A stretch of DNA of 32,075 nt from Phoronis ovalis (Eukaryota > Phoronida > Phoronidae). Where the stretch lies: positions 1-32,075 of the forward strand of contig JAOXYB010025402.1 in the NCBI GenBank assembly GCA_028565635.1. Reading direction: 5' to 3'. Positions 22,770-31,300 of this stretch are shown piece by piece; the first letter of the stretch is position 1; every line of letters starts with the position of its first letter. The position numbers were made by a program, and so were the translations under genes. The notes under the pieces were generated by a model. The model ran no database searches, was not told the origin of the DNA, and was given only the letters and a program-made list of their open reading frames with translations.

Positions 22770-23470
22770 ACTAGTGACCTGTTCATAAAACAGATATTCA
22801 ACATTTTTAGTACTTGTATAATACATATAATAATTAAAACAGAACATTTTTTTTCTAATTGCATAGTAAAATTTATTTGTAATTCGTTTTAATGCATAAA
22901 TATAGCAAACCCTCTCAGCATTTTACCAATCAAATTCTTTTACATTATGCCAATCAAAATAACCTCAATATTATCTAAGGCCTACACATTTTTTCTCATT
23001 CATTAGCTGTAACAAGATGACCACATTAAATATCAACCATCTCCTATTTCTCCACCCATTGATCAAATGCTGTTTTTTTTCTTTTTCAGGTATCCTCTCA
23101 TTTCTGTTGCTACCTGAAATTTATTAGATTCAATTTTGTGTTAATTAGACTATTCTATGGCAGGTGGTCCGACCATAAAACATTGTATTCAACATTTTTA
23201 GTATTTATGTAATGTTGTTTATTTTATATAATAATTAAAATGGCATAAAGTGTTTAATTGCATAAAAATAGTTTGCAAATAAAATTCATATGTTAAAAAT
23301 TCCCATGATGAAACATAATATGATACATTTTACTATAACCTTTAGTTGCCTATTTCTGTTGTACATAGTCTGTGTCTTGATAATTTTATACTAAATGTGT
23401 CAGAATTAATGGAGATACTACATGTAGTCTGTCTGCTGACATTTTTACAAGTTAAAAATATGTTTTGCAG
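22770..23470. other. Sequence just upstream of the receptor coding exon
   Basis: AT-rich, no TATA/CRE arrangement recognised. A pyrimidine-rich acceptor-like site (TTTTTTCTTTTTCAG) lies near 23075-23090. The phrase TATTCAACATTTTTAGTA occurs twice (about 22796 and 23187) in similar context, followed by ATAATAATTAAAA-like sequence, suggesting a diverged duplication. Confidence 0.45.
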
Positions 23471-23570
23471 GTATGGGAATTTTAAGCAAGACAACAAAGT
23501 CAGATAACCTATGATCTCTTAAGAAGAAATGTTTCATCATTTAGAAAGTTGAGGAAGTATTCTACTGGAA
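23471..23570 (+). promoter_or_regulatory. Probable 5' UTR start of the GPCR first coding exon, with three short uORFs
   Basis: A good acceptor (TGTTTTGCAG) ends at 23470, so the coding exon probably begins at 23471 and non-coding exons lie further upstream. Three AUGs precede the chosen start: 23473 (14 codons including stop, TGA at 23512-23514), 23511 (4 codons, ending 23522) and 23529 (8 codons, TGA at 23550-23552, same frame as the receptor). They would be expected to lower translation by ribosome scanning. The splice site and transcription are inferred. Confidence 0.45.
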
Positions 23571-24025
23571 ATGAAAATTAATGCACAAATTCCTGTAATC
23601 ATGGAAGACACAATCTTTACAATAAACGATACTAGAGAATATTATGAGTATGAATTTTTATCAGATGACTATATGTTTTATCCTGGAAATATCAGTGACT
23701 TAACAAAACCTTGGTTACAAGACCCACTGTTCATTCCAACTGTTGCAGTTTACTGTGCAACATTTCTTCTTGGTATTATTGGCAATGGATTGGTTGTTTT
23801 TGCTATGGTTGGTGATCGCAAATCCCGAAGTGTGACTACAACATTCCTTGTTAGTTTAGCTGTTGCAGATCTACTGTTTTTATTATTTTGTGTACCATAT
23901 GAAATTTATCATTATTTTTCTGGGCCTTGGGAAGCAGGAGAATTTTTATGTAAACTGCAAGGATTTGTGAACATGTTGTGTGGCATGGCCTCCATCTTGA
24001 ACTTAATGGCTGTCAGTGTTGAGAG
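23571..24025 (+). CDS. GPCR coding exon 1: N-terminus, TM1, TM2, TM3 up to ER of the ERF motif
   Basis: Encodes residues 1 to 151 and two bases of R152. The extracellular N-terminus (about 1-52) has no obvious signal peptide, two N-glycosylation sequons (N19-D-T, N40-I-S) and an acidic, tyrosine-rich patch at residues 22-37. TM1 is about 54-79 with the GN pair at 71-72. TM2 is about 89-112 with LAVAD. C127 should pair with C212 of ECL2, and TM3 runs to the ERF motif. The exon ends AG|GTGAGT at 24025/24026, splitting the arginine codon in phase 2. Confidence 0.95.
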
Positions 24026-27000
24026 GTGAGTTTGAATTTTTTCTGTATAAATTCATAAGAAATTTGCTAAAATGTTGTGTGATTCCTACATTGTAACTTA
24101 GGTTAGATCTTAAGATCCCTTACTCAAAACATTTGTACCCCTTTAACACAAACTTGTGGATTTAGTTAATTTTGTCCAAAACAACATAAAATTCATTAAA
24201 TTGCATTGTAATGTTAAAAATTATTCAAGAAAGGGATTGCAAATTACTCATATCTCTTTTGGTCACATGCTACTGTACTCAAGCAGTAAACTCAATTCAC
24301 ATACAGGTGCCTGGGACGTCTAATCAAACTAAGTGATAGAAGGTGTTCATATACATTATTAAATTTAATTTTGGCTGAAATACTTGCGTGTAAAGAAACA
24401 TTTAATGTTTTCTGAAACAATTTTCAACAATGCGTAAAAACACGTAATAAAAAAAAAAATGATGAGCTCGGACACCACTGTTCTTATCAGGAAATAATTG
24501 AAAACTGGTTTGTCGACACACAAATATGTTGTAGTTGCTACCAGTATTTGTATGCATGAGCAGTTACAACAATCAATAATCAGTACCTGGATACATGCAA
24601 AAAAGGAATTAGTGCAAGACATTGAACAATGTGCAAGCACTTAGTTTATCAGGTTACATAAATATTACCTTACCTTTTCACTGCATGAGAATACATTTTT
24701 GTACTCAAAATTAATGTTTTCTCAAGAAATATTCTTGACTTCTGAACAGGATTATTAGTAAAATATAATTATGATATTTCTTGTTAATTCAAATATTGCA
24801 ATTATATAAAAAAAATTCTAAAAAGATTTATGTTTAAAGTATTTTTTAGTGTATGTCTGATTTTATTTGATATATGAGTTGACTGGACTACAGGTGAATA
24901 ATAGTTGACAAATAACCAGCATTTTGCAACTTCTTAACCAAACGATAAATTCAAAGTCATTTTGTAGGCAAACAGATTTTGTTATATCTCACCAGAACCT
25001 TAATTATTGACATTTAAAAGATATTATTATAATAAGTAATCATAACTATAACAAAACAGAAGAAAATCATTTTAATTCATTATTTATATGTTACAGATTT
25101 ATAGTAATTGTATTACCGTTAAGATCAAGACAGTTATGTACCATGGGGAGCTCAAAGAAAATTGTTCTCTGTGTCTGGTTGGTGTCAGTTATTTTGTGTT
25201 CACCTATGTTTCATGTAAATGTAAGTCGAATTCTGTCTTATTGATACAAAAAATTACTTGACAATACCTTTATTTCTCAATAAACGGATATACCATTAAA
25301 ATCGTATATCATGGAAAATGCAGAATATTGCCTCAACCGAATAGCATTAGCACTGTAGCACTACATTGCAGTAGATTTCCAGAATGATTTTGCAATAGAT
25401 TTGTAGTAGAGCACCAGTATCTATACTGCTATTCTACTGCAGAATTTCTCCATAGTAATTTGAATGGTTGCAGTATGTTTCAAATATGCTAATTATGCTG
25501 ATAATCTACTGCTTTTATACTGCAAATCTACTACATTTTTCTACTGCAATCTACTGCATTCTTCTACTGCAATCTAATGCATTCTTCTACTGCAAATCTA
25601 CTGCAGTATATTTGCAGTAAAAGAATGCAGTAGAATCACGGTAGAAAAATGCAGTAGAATCACTATAGAAAAATGCAGTAGAATCACTATAGAAAAATGC
25701 AGTAGAATCACTGTAGAAAAAATATGCAGTTGAATAACAATAGACAAATGCTGTGGAATAACTGTACAGAACATTGCTTGCTAATACATTATCTGTACAG
25801 AACATTGCTTGCTAATACATTATATGTACAGAACATTGCTTGCTAATACAGTAAATGTACAGAACATTGCTTGCTAATACAGTAAATGTACAGAACATTG
25901 CTTGGTAATACATTATCTGTACAGACATTTGCTTGCTAATACATTATCTGTACAGAATCTTTTTTAGTCTTCTTAAGTCTTTTTACTCTCTTGATATTAA
26001 ACCATTGGTAGTAAATTGTATGTTTCATGGCCAGCTGGTGAAATTCTTTGGACTGTTAGTTGGGTTAAAGAATGAATAAAAATATACAAGTATCTGACAT
26101 AAATATTTGACTTTAACAAGCAAAGATTCAGTAGTTTACCCTAAAAGAGGACTATGACAGAATGTTTACTATTAAATACATAATACTTATCAGTAAAAAT
26201 TGCCAAGAACAAAAAATGTAGTTATTTCTGTTATTTTCATAGGTGTTAATTTTAGTAAATCTGTAATCGATAATTAATTTTTCAGGAAGCATCAATTATG
26301 AAATGGAGAGACAATGATACACGTGTTACTCAAATTTTTTGTGGTGACTTTGGAATCTCGGCTGAACATCGTGTTTACTTTGCTTGGTATCAACTGTCTA
26401 GTATGTTTATAATACCCAGTGTTATTATGACTGTCTGCTATGCCATGGTTATATATGTTTTGTGGCTGAGTACGAAACAGCTGTACAAGCTGACTGCTTC
26501 AACCCAAAGGTGAGCAAGAATTGCTATCTTATCAACAATGTGTAAAATATGATAAATAGTGCAAATTTAAATATTTGGGAATGTCAAGGGAAAATGAGCT
26601 AATGATATATAGATAAAGATAAAATGTTTAAATATACTCTTCTTCACTAAAAATGTCTCACTTCCTTAATTTATGTTTATATATTTAAGCTGACAATTAT
26701 TTTTTACTTTACTTTCCTACAGCTACTACTAGTCCGCCTGGTGAGAATCTTAATTGCTGTGAATAGTTCCTTTCCTAATTTTGAACATTTTCAAGAAATT
26801 ATGCTTTAAGCACCTTTGAAATCACTGGCATGTTTTCACACTTTGGAGCATTGCTCTTCATAAAATCTGCCGTCATGTCTTTCTATGATGCAATTCAAGT
26901 TTTTTTCGTTCTTGACTCTGTTCAAGTAGCTTAATTTAAAAAAAAGCATTTAAGCTAAATTGTCAAAGTGAATTATAATAACTCATTTACTAGTTTCAGA

Positions 27001-29596
27001 CAGTTTTTAAAACTTTAAAAGCTTCTCTAAATTGGATATAAAAAGGATTTATAGCTCCTTAAACCAGTTTTCAATTTTGTTGCACAAAATGTAACTCGGA
27101 AAAGTCAAGATGGCCCATGCAGGTAATTGAAAATGCATATATATGTGATTTTTTTTAATATAGGCTTAATTATGGATTTTCAAAATGGGTCTGATTTTTA
27201 TGTGTTAAAACTGGGATGAAAACAGGGTTTCAGATGTTTCAGAATGAACTCCTTTTGTCATTTCTGAATAGATAGTTATAACACAATCAGAAATGACGAA
27301 TCTGTAATGACATTCAAACTTTGAAAATGGTTTTAGGAGCCAAAATTCCTGTTTTATTTCTATATATTTCGGCTAAGCCTTAGTTTAACCTTGATAAAAC
27401 ATGAATAAATGAAACAACTTAATTGTAATTGAACAGTTACAAATGAGAAATTGCATATGTTGACAGATCCTTTCATGTGCCTACTTCACTTAAATCTTAT
27501 AGTCAGAATGGTAAAAGTGGTCCTCATTGTCAAGACTTACGTCTGGCTCTTACAAGGTGTTCCTCATGCAGTGATAACAACCGTCTGTCACCTGCTACAT
27601 CACCAACAACACCAAATGTACCATTGGTTCGATGTGTGTCGTGTACGGAAACACTGCGACAAAGCACTAAGCAACGTAAAAGAAGAGATAGAGATCATAC
27701 TGTTGAAGAAGCTAGAAAACAGGTAAAGAGTTTATAATTTTCTTAACCAAATGTGAACTTTTCCCAATTTTTGCTCTCAGATAAAGAAATAAAATGGTTT
27801 TCTTCTCTATCGCATCTCTATCTAAGTCTCATAAAGATCACTTATCACCAGGATAATTAGTTCTTGTTTATAATAGGGTCCTTCTTCTTATGGTTTCCCA
27901 ATATCACCACTAGGCAATTCATTAGTTAAACAAGCATTCAGGCAGTGTAAAACAGCATATTTTTTAATGAAATGATATTTTGTTTACAATAAACATTACA
28001 AAATGGAAATATCAGGTTTTATCTTAGCACCCTACAAATTTGAAAATGTAAATCAAATTTTAATCAGTAAAGAAATGTAGACATTTTTTTAGGAAAAACT
28101 GATATTTTCATTATAATGTTGAATGCCAGCTATCCCACATTTGTCACCGTTTCTCACAGCATATCCTGGTGGATGAGATATAAAATAGAACTTTGTGCAA
28201 TCCATTTATTAAAAATCAATAATACTTCCATAAATAACAATTTTGAACTTTAAAAGAAATCAATATTATCAGGACTTCCAGACCTGTCAAGGCTCCCGCA
28301 TCTGGCGTGAGACTCACACAGTTTCTTCTTCCCTCGCACTCTCACACACAATGCACTTAATCTCCGACATACTTGAAAAAACAATGTAAAATTAAATTTT
28401 CAAGGTATTTTTAGTCCCAGAATACACCAGAATGCAGTAAATGGCATCCATTTTGTCAGATTTTCTCGGGCATTAAGGTGGGCCGGAACCCCGGTCGTAG
28501 GACTTGGGCGCCTATGGCACCCTCGACTTGGCACCTGTGGCTTGTTGGGGTCAGTCTCCAGCATTTCACCAATTGTACCTTGACAGCTCTGGACTTCTGT
28601 ATCAATTAGTGATAGTTATAGTGACATGATAATTAATGTCTAAAAAAGCTTTGTAGATTAAATTAAATTCTATTTATATTCACACAAACACACATGATAA
28701 GTTTGTTCTGAAAAATGTTTAATTGTTGCATTTATTTGTTTTTAGGTCATTAAGATGTTGATAACAATTATCATTATTTTCTTGATATGCTGGGGTCCTA
28801 AACTTGTATGGACAACTATTAATAATGTTATGGTACTCAATGGCGACAAGTTTGAAAATGCTAGAAGTCTCCTTACAATGAAGGTAATGTATATTTGGTT
28901 GGCCAATCACATGTTGTCAGATGATCACAATTTTACATTAGAGCTGATTTATTTAAAGCCAAGGTAATTAGTCAATTGGAAAAATCAAAGTTACAATTTC
29001 AGTTAATTTTGTGGTAATAAAAAATAGCTAGAATATTTTTTATTGTAGGCATTGCTTTGCTTATCAAAAGATTAAAGCATTATGAATTGCTAGGAACTAA
29101 TAGAATAAGCTGTTCTTTAGCAGTAGAATGAAAATAGTAGAAATATTTCTATACAAACAAACAAACAAACAGATTGTAATATGAACCAATAGGTTTCTTA
29201 TTATATGCATTTCCCCCAATTAAGCCATCAATAAGTTTTATTGATAGGATTAGACAGTGTTTATACTTAAATATGTTTCTTTTGTTTTAGGTTTTGGTGA
29301 AACTGTTACCATACATTCAGAGTTGTTTAAACCCCATCATCTACAGCTTTATGTCATCAAATTTCCGACGTAGTATCAAAAGTGTATGTGTGACTTATAT
29401 TGTATCTAAACAATGCAAAACGTGTGGACACAAGAAAATGGCAGATTCTGAGAATGATTGTAAGTCTTCACATGGCACGACTATGAGCACGCATGTCCAC
29501 CTCCTTCAACGCACACGAACCGAATGTGCTCACCATTGTGGAAGCAATGAGCACTTGGAACAGTCTGCAGGAACTGGAACAGCTCGTATTGTCTAA
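23571..29596 (+). CDS. Rhodopsin-family (class A) GPCR, peptide-receptor-like, six coding exons, 500 aa
   Basis: Seven-helix plasma-membrane receptor expected to signal through heterotrimeric G proteins. Joining 23571-24025, 25097-25220, 26286-26509, 27467-27722, 28746-28883 and 29291-29596 gives 1503 nt, an uninterrupted 500-codon frame plus TAA. All introns are GT-AG and phases match (2,0,2,0,0). Landmarks in the joined protein: N72 (1.50), D100 in LAVAD (2.50), C127 (3.25), E151-R152-F153 in place of DRY, W179 (4.50), ECL2 cysteine C212, P237 (5.50), CWGP 368-371, NPIIY 413-417. Position 3.32 is N134, not the Asp of amine receptors. The third intracellular loop is long (about 95 residues) and the C-tail is about 75 residues. 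Sequons lie at N19, N40 and N203. The start is the first in-frame ATG after an in-frame TGA at 23550; M11 is an alternative. The intron inside the DRY arginine codon (phase 2) is a known recurrent position in class A genes. Peptide ligand is inferred from overall look; the subfamily is not recognised. Confidence 0.95.
24026..25096 (+). other. GPCR intron 1 (phase 2, inside the ERF arginine codon)
   Basis: 1071-bp AT-rich intron, GTGAGT to TTACAG. No repeat or coding signal seen. A minus-strand open frame at 24365-24640 has no recognisable domain and is probably chance. An intron at this exact codon is a known recurrent feature of class A GPCR genes. Confidence 0.85.
25097..25220 (+). CDS. GPCR coding exon 2: ICL2 and TM4
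   Basis: The acceptor TTACAG ends at 25096. The first base completes R152 of the ERF motif, then residues 153-193 follow. ICL2 begins F-I-V-I-V-L-P-L-R-S, the usual hydrophobic-Pro pattern. TM4 is about 174-190 with W179 (4.50) and a proline at 188. The donor GTAAGT starts at 25221 in phase 0. This exon has no initiator and is too short to stand out as an ORF; it was found by continuing the frame from exon 1. Confidence 0.93.
25507..25606 (+). repeat. CTACTGCA-rich direct array in intron 2 (left half of an inverted array)
   Basis: The octamer CTACTGCA or one-base variants recurs at 25507, 25528, 25541, 25551, 25564, 25574, 25587 and 25599 with 10 to 13-bp spacing in the core. Looser copies lie upstream to about 25420. 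The reverse complement, TGCAGTAG, dominates the adjacent right array. Confidence 0.85.
25625..25762 (+). repeat. 24-bp minisatellite carrying TGCAGTAG (right half of the inverted array)
   Basis: Units start ATGCAGTAGAATCAC at 25625, 25649, 25673 and 25697 (exact 24-bp period), then more diverged at 25724 and 25748. Each carries TGCAGTAG or a derivative, the complement of the octamer in the left array, so a long imperfect hairpin can form around 25606-25620. An apparent minus-strand frame (25587-25805) with a repeated Y-S-D-S-T-A-F-F pattern is only a translation of this array. Confidence 0.9.
25763..25957 (+). repeat. 31-bp minisatellite, 6.3 copies, in GPCR intron 2
   Basis: Units beginning TGTACAGAACATTGCTTGC start at 25763, 25794, 25825, 25856, 25887, 25918 and 25949 with an exact 31-bp period. 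Subunits differ mainly in the last six bases (ATTATC, ATTATA, AGTAAA). It follows directly on the 24-bp array. Copies are head to tail with no spacers. Confidence 0.95.
26286..26509 (+). CDS. GPCR coding exon 3: ECL2 and TM5
   Basis: The acceptor TTTTTTCAG ends at 26285. Residues 194-267 plus two bases of R268 are encoded. ECL2 carries the conserved disulfide cysteine C212 and a sequon at N203-D-T. TM5 is about 226-252 with P237 (5.50) and Y245 (5.58). The helix runs into W-L-S-T-K-Q-L at the start of ICL3. The donor AG|GTGAGC at 26510 is phase 2. Confidence 0.94.
26510..27466 (+). other. GPCR intron 3, with a possible 18-nt microexon
   Basis: 957-bp intron, GTGAGC to TTGACAG. It is AT-rich apart from a short block at 26723-26740 bounded by a pyrimidine-rich acceptor (ACTTTCCTACAG) and a GTGAGA donor. 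If spliced in, frame phase 2 gives S-Y-Y then TAG. No other features seen. Confidence 0.5.
27467..27722 (+). CDS. GPCR coding exon 4: third intracellular loop
   Basis: The acceptor TTGACAG ends at 27466, with a weak pyrimidine tract. It is the choice that restores the frame: base 27467 completes R268 and codons run from 27468 to CAG at 27720-27722, before donor GTAAAG. The exon encodes residues 269-353, nearly all of ICL3: Ser/Thr/Pro-rich, with CSSC (299-302), CVSC (324-327) and a strong basic cluster K-Q-R-K-R-R-D-R-D (336-344) before the amphipathic lead into TM6. At 256 nt, skipping it would break the frame. An overlapping open frame over the same exon (27451-27726) does not join the flanking exons and is a shadow. 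Confidence 0.9.
27723..28745 (+). other. GPCR intron 4 with a GC-rich foreign-looking insert (about 28270-28600)
   Basis: 1023-bp intron, GTAAAG to TTTTTAG. The outer parts are ordinary AT-rich sequence. From about 28270 to 28600 the composition changes sharply, with blocks such as GGTGGGCCGGAACCCCGG near 28471-28488 and a CA/CT-rich patch near 28310-28350. This looks like a degenerate copy of a dispersed repeat inserted in the intron. No intact reading frame is seen. Confidence 0.55.
28746..28883 (+). CDS. GPCR coding exon 5: TM6 and ECL3
   Basis: The acceptor GTTTTTAG ends at 28745 and the donor GTAATG begins at 28884, both phase 0. Residues 354-399 are encoded. TM6 has an isoleucine-rich stretch and the C-W-G-P toggle motif at 368-371 (W6.48, P6.50). 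ECL3 follows, with N-G-D-K and a sequence leading to TM7. Reading through the donor adds codons that run to TAA at 28968, which would lose TM7. Confidence 0.94.
28884..29290 (+). other. GPCR intron 5, with (CAAA)n microsatellite
   Basis: 407-bp phase 0 intron, GTAATG to GTTTTAG. It contains four to five CAAA repeats at about 29155-29171. Nothing else recognised. Confidence 0.8.
29291..29596 (+). CDS. GPCR coding exon 6: TM7, helix 8 and C-tail
   Basis: The acceptor TTTGTTTTAG ends at 29290. Residues 400-500 and TAA at 29594-29596 are encoded. TM7 holds S-C-L-N-P-I-I-Y-S-F (N413, P414, Y417). Helix 8 is S-N-F-R-R-S (422-427). C432 just after helix 8 is a possible palmitoylation site. The tail is Cys/His/Ser/Thr-rich with C441-K-T-C444-G-H, a T-E-C-A-H-H-C segment and many Ser/Thr that could be kinase sites. 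Confidence 0.95.
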   Translation, partial: VLVKLLPYIQSCLNPIIYSFMSSNFRRSIKSVCVTYIVSKQCKTCGHKKMADSENDCKSSHGTTMSTHVHLLQRTRTECAHHCGSNEHLEQSAGTGTARIV

Positions 29597-30258
29597 ACAC
29601 TCATTCACATAACTAATGTTGGCTAATTGACTAATAACAACTTAACAGTGCTTGCATATAGCTTGCTTGCCCATATCTTCTACAGTAGTTGTCAGTTGCT
29701 TAATTTAACTTGTGGTTTGACTTAAACCCAGGCATGTCTTTTAACAACAATAGCATATGTTTCTATTAATTGTAATTACTAAATAATTGTAACTACAATA
29801 TATTAGTTTTATGTAATAGCTAGTTCCTGCTGATTAGGCATGTGTAAGTGATGATGTGATTTGTTACATGTGATATAACTACTTTGTTTACCCCAAGTCA
29901 TTTCACGTTGGGTAGACTGTTTAAACAGTTCATCTTTTCAACTTGTTAAAAACTTAATAACAGGAATTACATACCTGTTAATTCTGACTGGCACTAGATT
30001 TGTGTCTCTGGGTATGAGGTATTGAAGGAAAAGTAGACAATGTAAAACTATTGTTAAAAAGTATATGAAAACAAATTGGATTACACAAGCAGCAAAATTT
30101 ATTTTGCAAAAAACAATTTTTCAAAAAAACAAAGTCAACATTTAAATTGTGGTTATATGGGTTTACCTGTTACCACATGTATGTTTTTAGGAATATCTCT
30201 TCCAGATCTCTCTAAGAAGGTGACAATAAATAAACAGAACACTTCTAGAGTAGTGTCA
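29597..30258 (+). other. GPCR 3' UTR with candidate poly(A) signal
   Basis: AT-rich sequence after the stop codon. The first good AATAAA is at 30225-30230, within CAATAAATAAAC, which would give a 3' UTR of about 650 nt. A MITE sits just downstream at 30267. No coding signal: an open frame at 30076-30366 runs into the MITE and is discounted. Confidence 0.45.
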
Positions 30259-30266
30259 CTTCTTCC

Positions 30267-30529
30267 CCCGGGGGGCAGTCAATATGAAAGTGGGTACCCA
30301 TGTTCCAACATGGTTTTTCAAAAATGCCCCCAACGAAGTGAAATTCTGCAAAAAATACACCCCTAATTGTCACACCTCCAAAAAACAACCCCTTTTTGTG
30401 ATTTTAGCCAAAAAACAGACCCTAAACGCGTAATGCGCATTACGCACCGGCGGTTCGAAAAACATACCCTTTCACGCGAAATTTTGTTGGAACATGCGTA
30501 CCCACTTTCATATTGACTGCCCCCCTGGG
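30267..30529. mobile_element. MITE, 263 bp, 43/44-bp terminal inverted repeats, perfect 8-bp target duplication
   Basis: Left arm 30267-30309 starts CCCGGGGGGCAGTCAATATG and right arm 30486-30529 has complement CCCAGGGGGGCAGTCAATAT; they differ by one indel and one base. CTTCTTCC flanks both sides exactly (30259-30266, 30530-30537). The near-central palindrome GCGTAATGCGCATTACGC occupies 30428-30445. The interior repeats ACCCCT/CCCCTTTTT-type blocks. No transposase. Terminus type and duplication length match the 21311 element. Confidence 0.88.
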
Positions 30530-31151
30530 CTTCTTCCTTTCCTATTCACCAGTAAAACAACTTATACTATATTATTCCTAAAATATACTCATTTACATTT
30601 CCAAACCAAAACCTGTTTAACTATGGTACCAATATAGCACTTTAAGTTAGTCCAGATTTAAAAAATTAAAATTAGGCCCCATTCAATTAAGGTAATGATA
30701 TCCAAAATTGCATAAAAGAACAATTTTGGTATAGAAACATATCTTATGACATATCTTTATTTATAACATGTAAAAGTGCTGCATTTCAATAATAAGTTGT
30801 TTGGTAAATGGTATGGAAATATCCCAAATACGTATATTTTGATCATTTTTGATTTTTTGTTGTTTTGTTTTTAAATACCTGGGTAGCTTTTAAGCAACAC
30901 CTATTTAAACATGAATCCTTGTTTCATAAAAAATGGTCTGTTCATTTAGTGTCACACTGTCTATATATATTACAAGACATGTTTATAGAGTGGGTTAAAC
31001 AAGTATCCTGGGACCACATATTGTTGCCACTACTGTTAAGATAGTGGCATAATAACCAGTTTAGGCACACTTTAAATGAAATTCATCCTCACAATTAGTA
31101 TTCATTATATATGAAAAAAGTTGTATATATTAGCGTTATTAATTTATTATT

Positions 31152-31186
31152 TTATATTATATTGTATTATACACAATATAATATAT
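31152..31186. repeat. AT-only inverted repeat
   Basis: TTATATTATATTGT (31152-31165) and ACAATATAATATAT (31173-31186) pair over 13 of 14 bases, within an (A/T)-only tract of about 100 bp. Likely simple-sequence drift or a small MITE relic. Confidence 0.6.
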
Positions 31187-31300
31187 TATATTATTAGGTA
31201 TTCTATATTAATATTATATAAACAGAACACTATAAATGGATAGCTGTAAAATTATCAATCATGATAAATATTACATACATGTTATTAGATTATTGTGAAA

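Noticed and set aside
25587-25805. Minus-strand open frame with repeated Tyr/Ser/Phe pattern
   Set aside because: It is the translation of the 24-bp and 31-bp tandem repeats; no independent coding evidence.
25763-25957. Regular 31-bp repeats resembling a CRISPR array
   Set aside because: Units are directly head to tail with no unique spacers, and they lie in an intron of an animal gene. It is a minisatellite.
27451-27726. Alternative frame across GPCR exon 4
   Set aside because: Frame does not connect to exon 3 or exon 5; the 27468 frame does, in the right phase on both sides.
30076-30366. Plus-strand 96-codon open frame after the receptor
   Set aside because: Lies in the 3' UTR and reads into the 30267 MITE; no domain.
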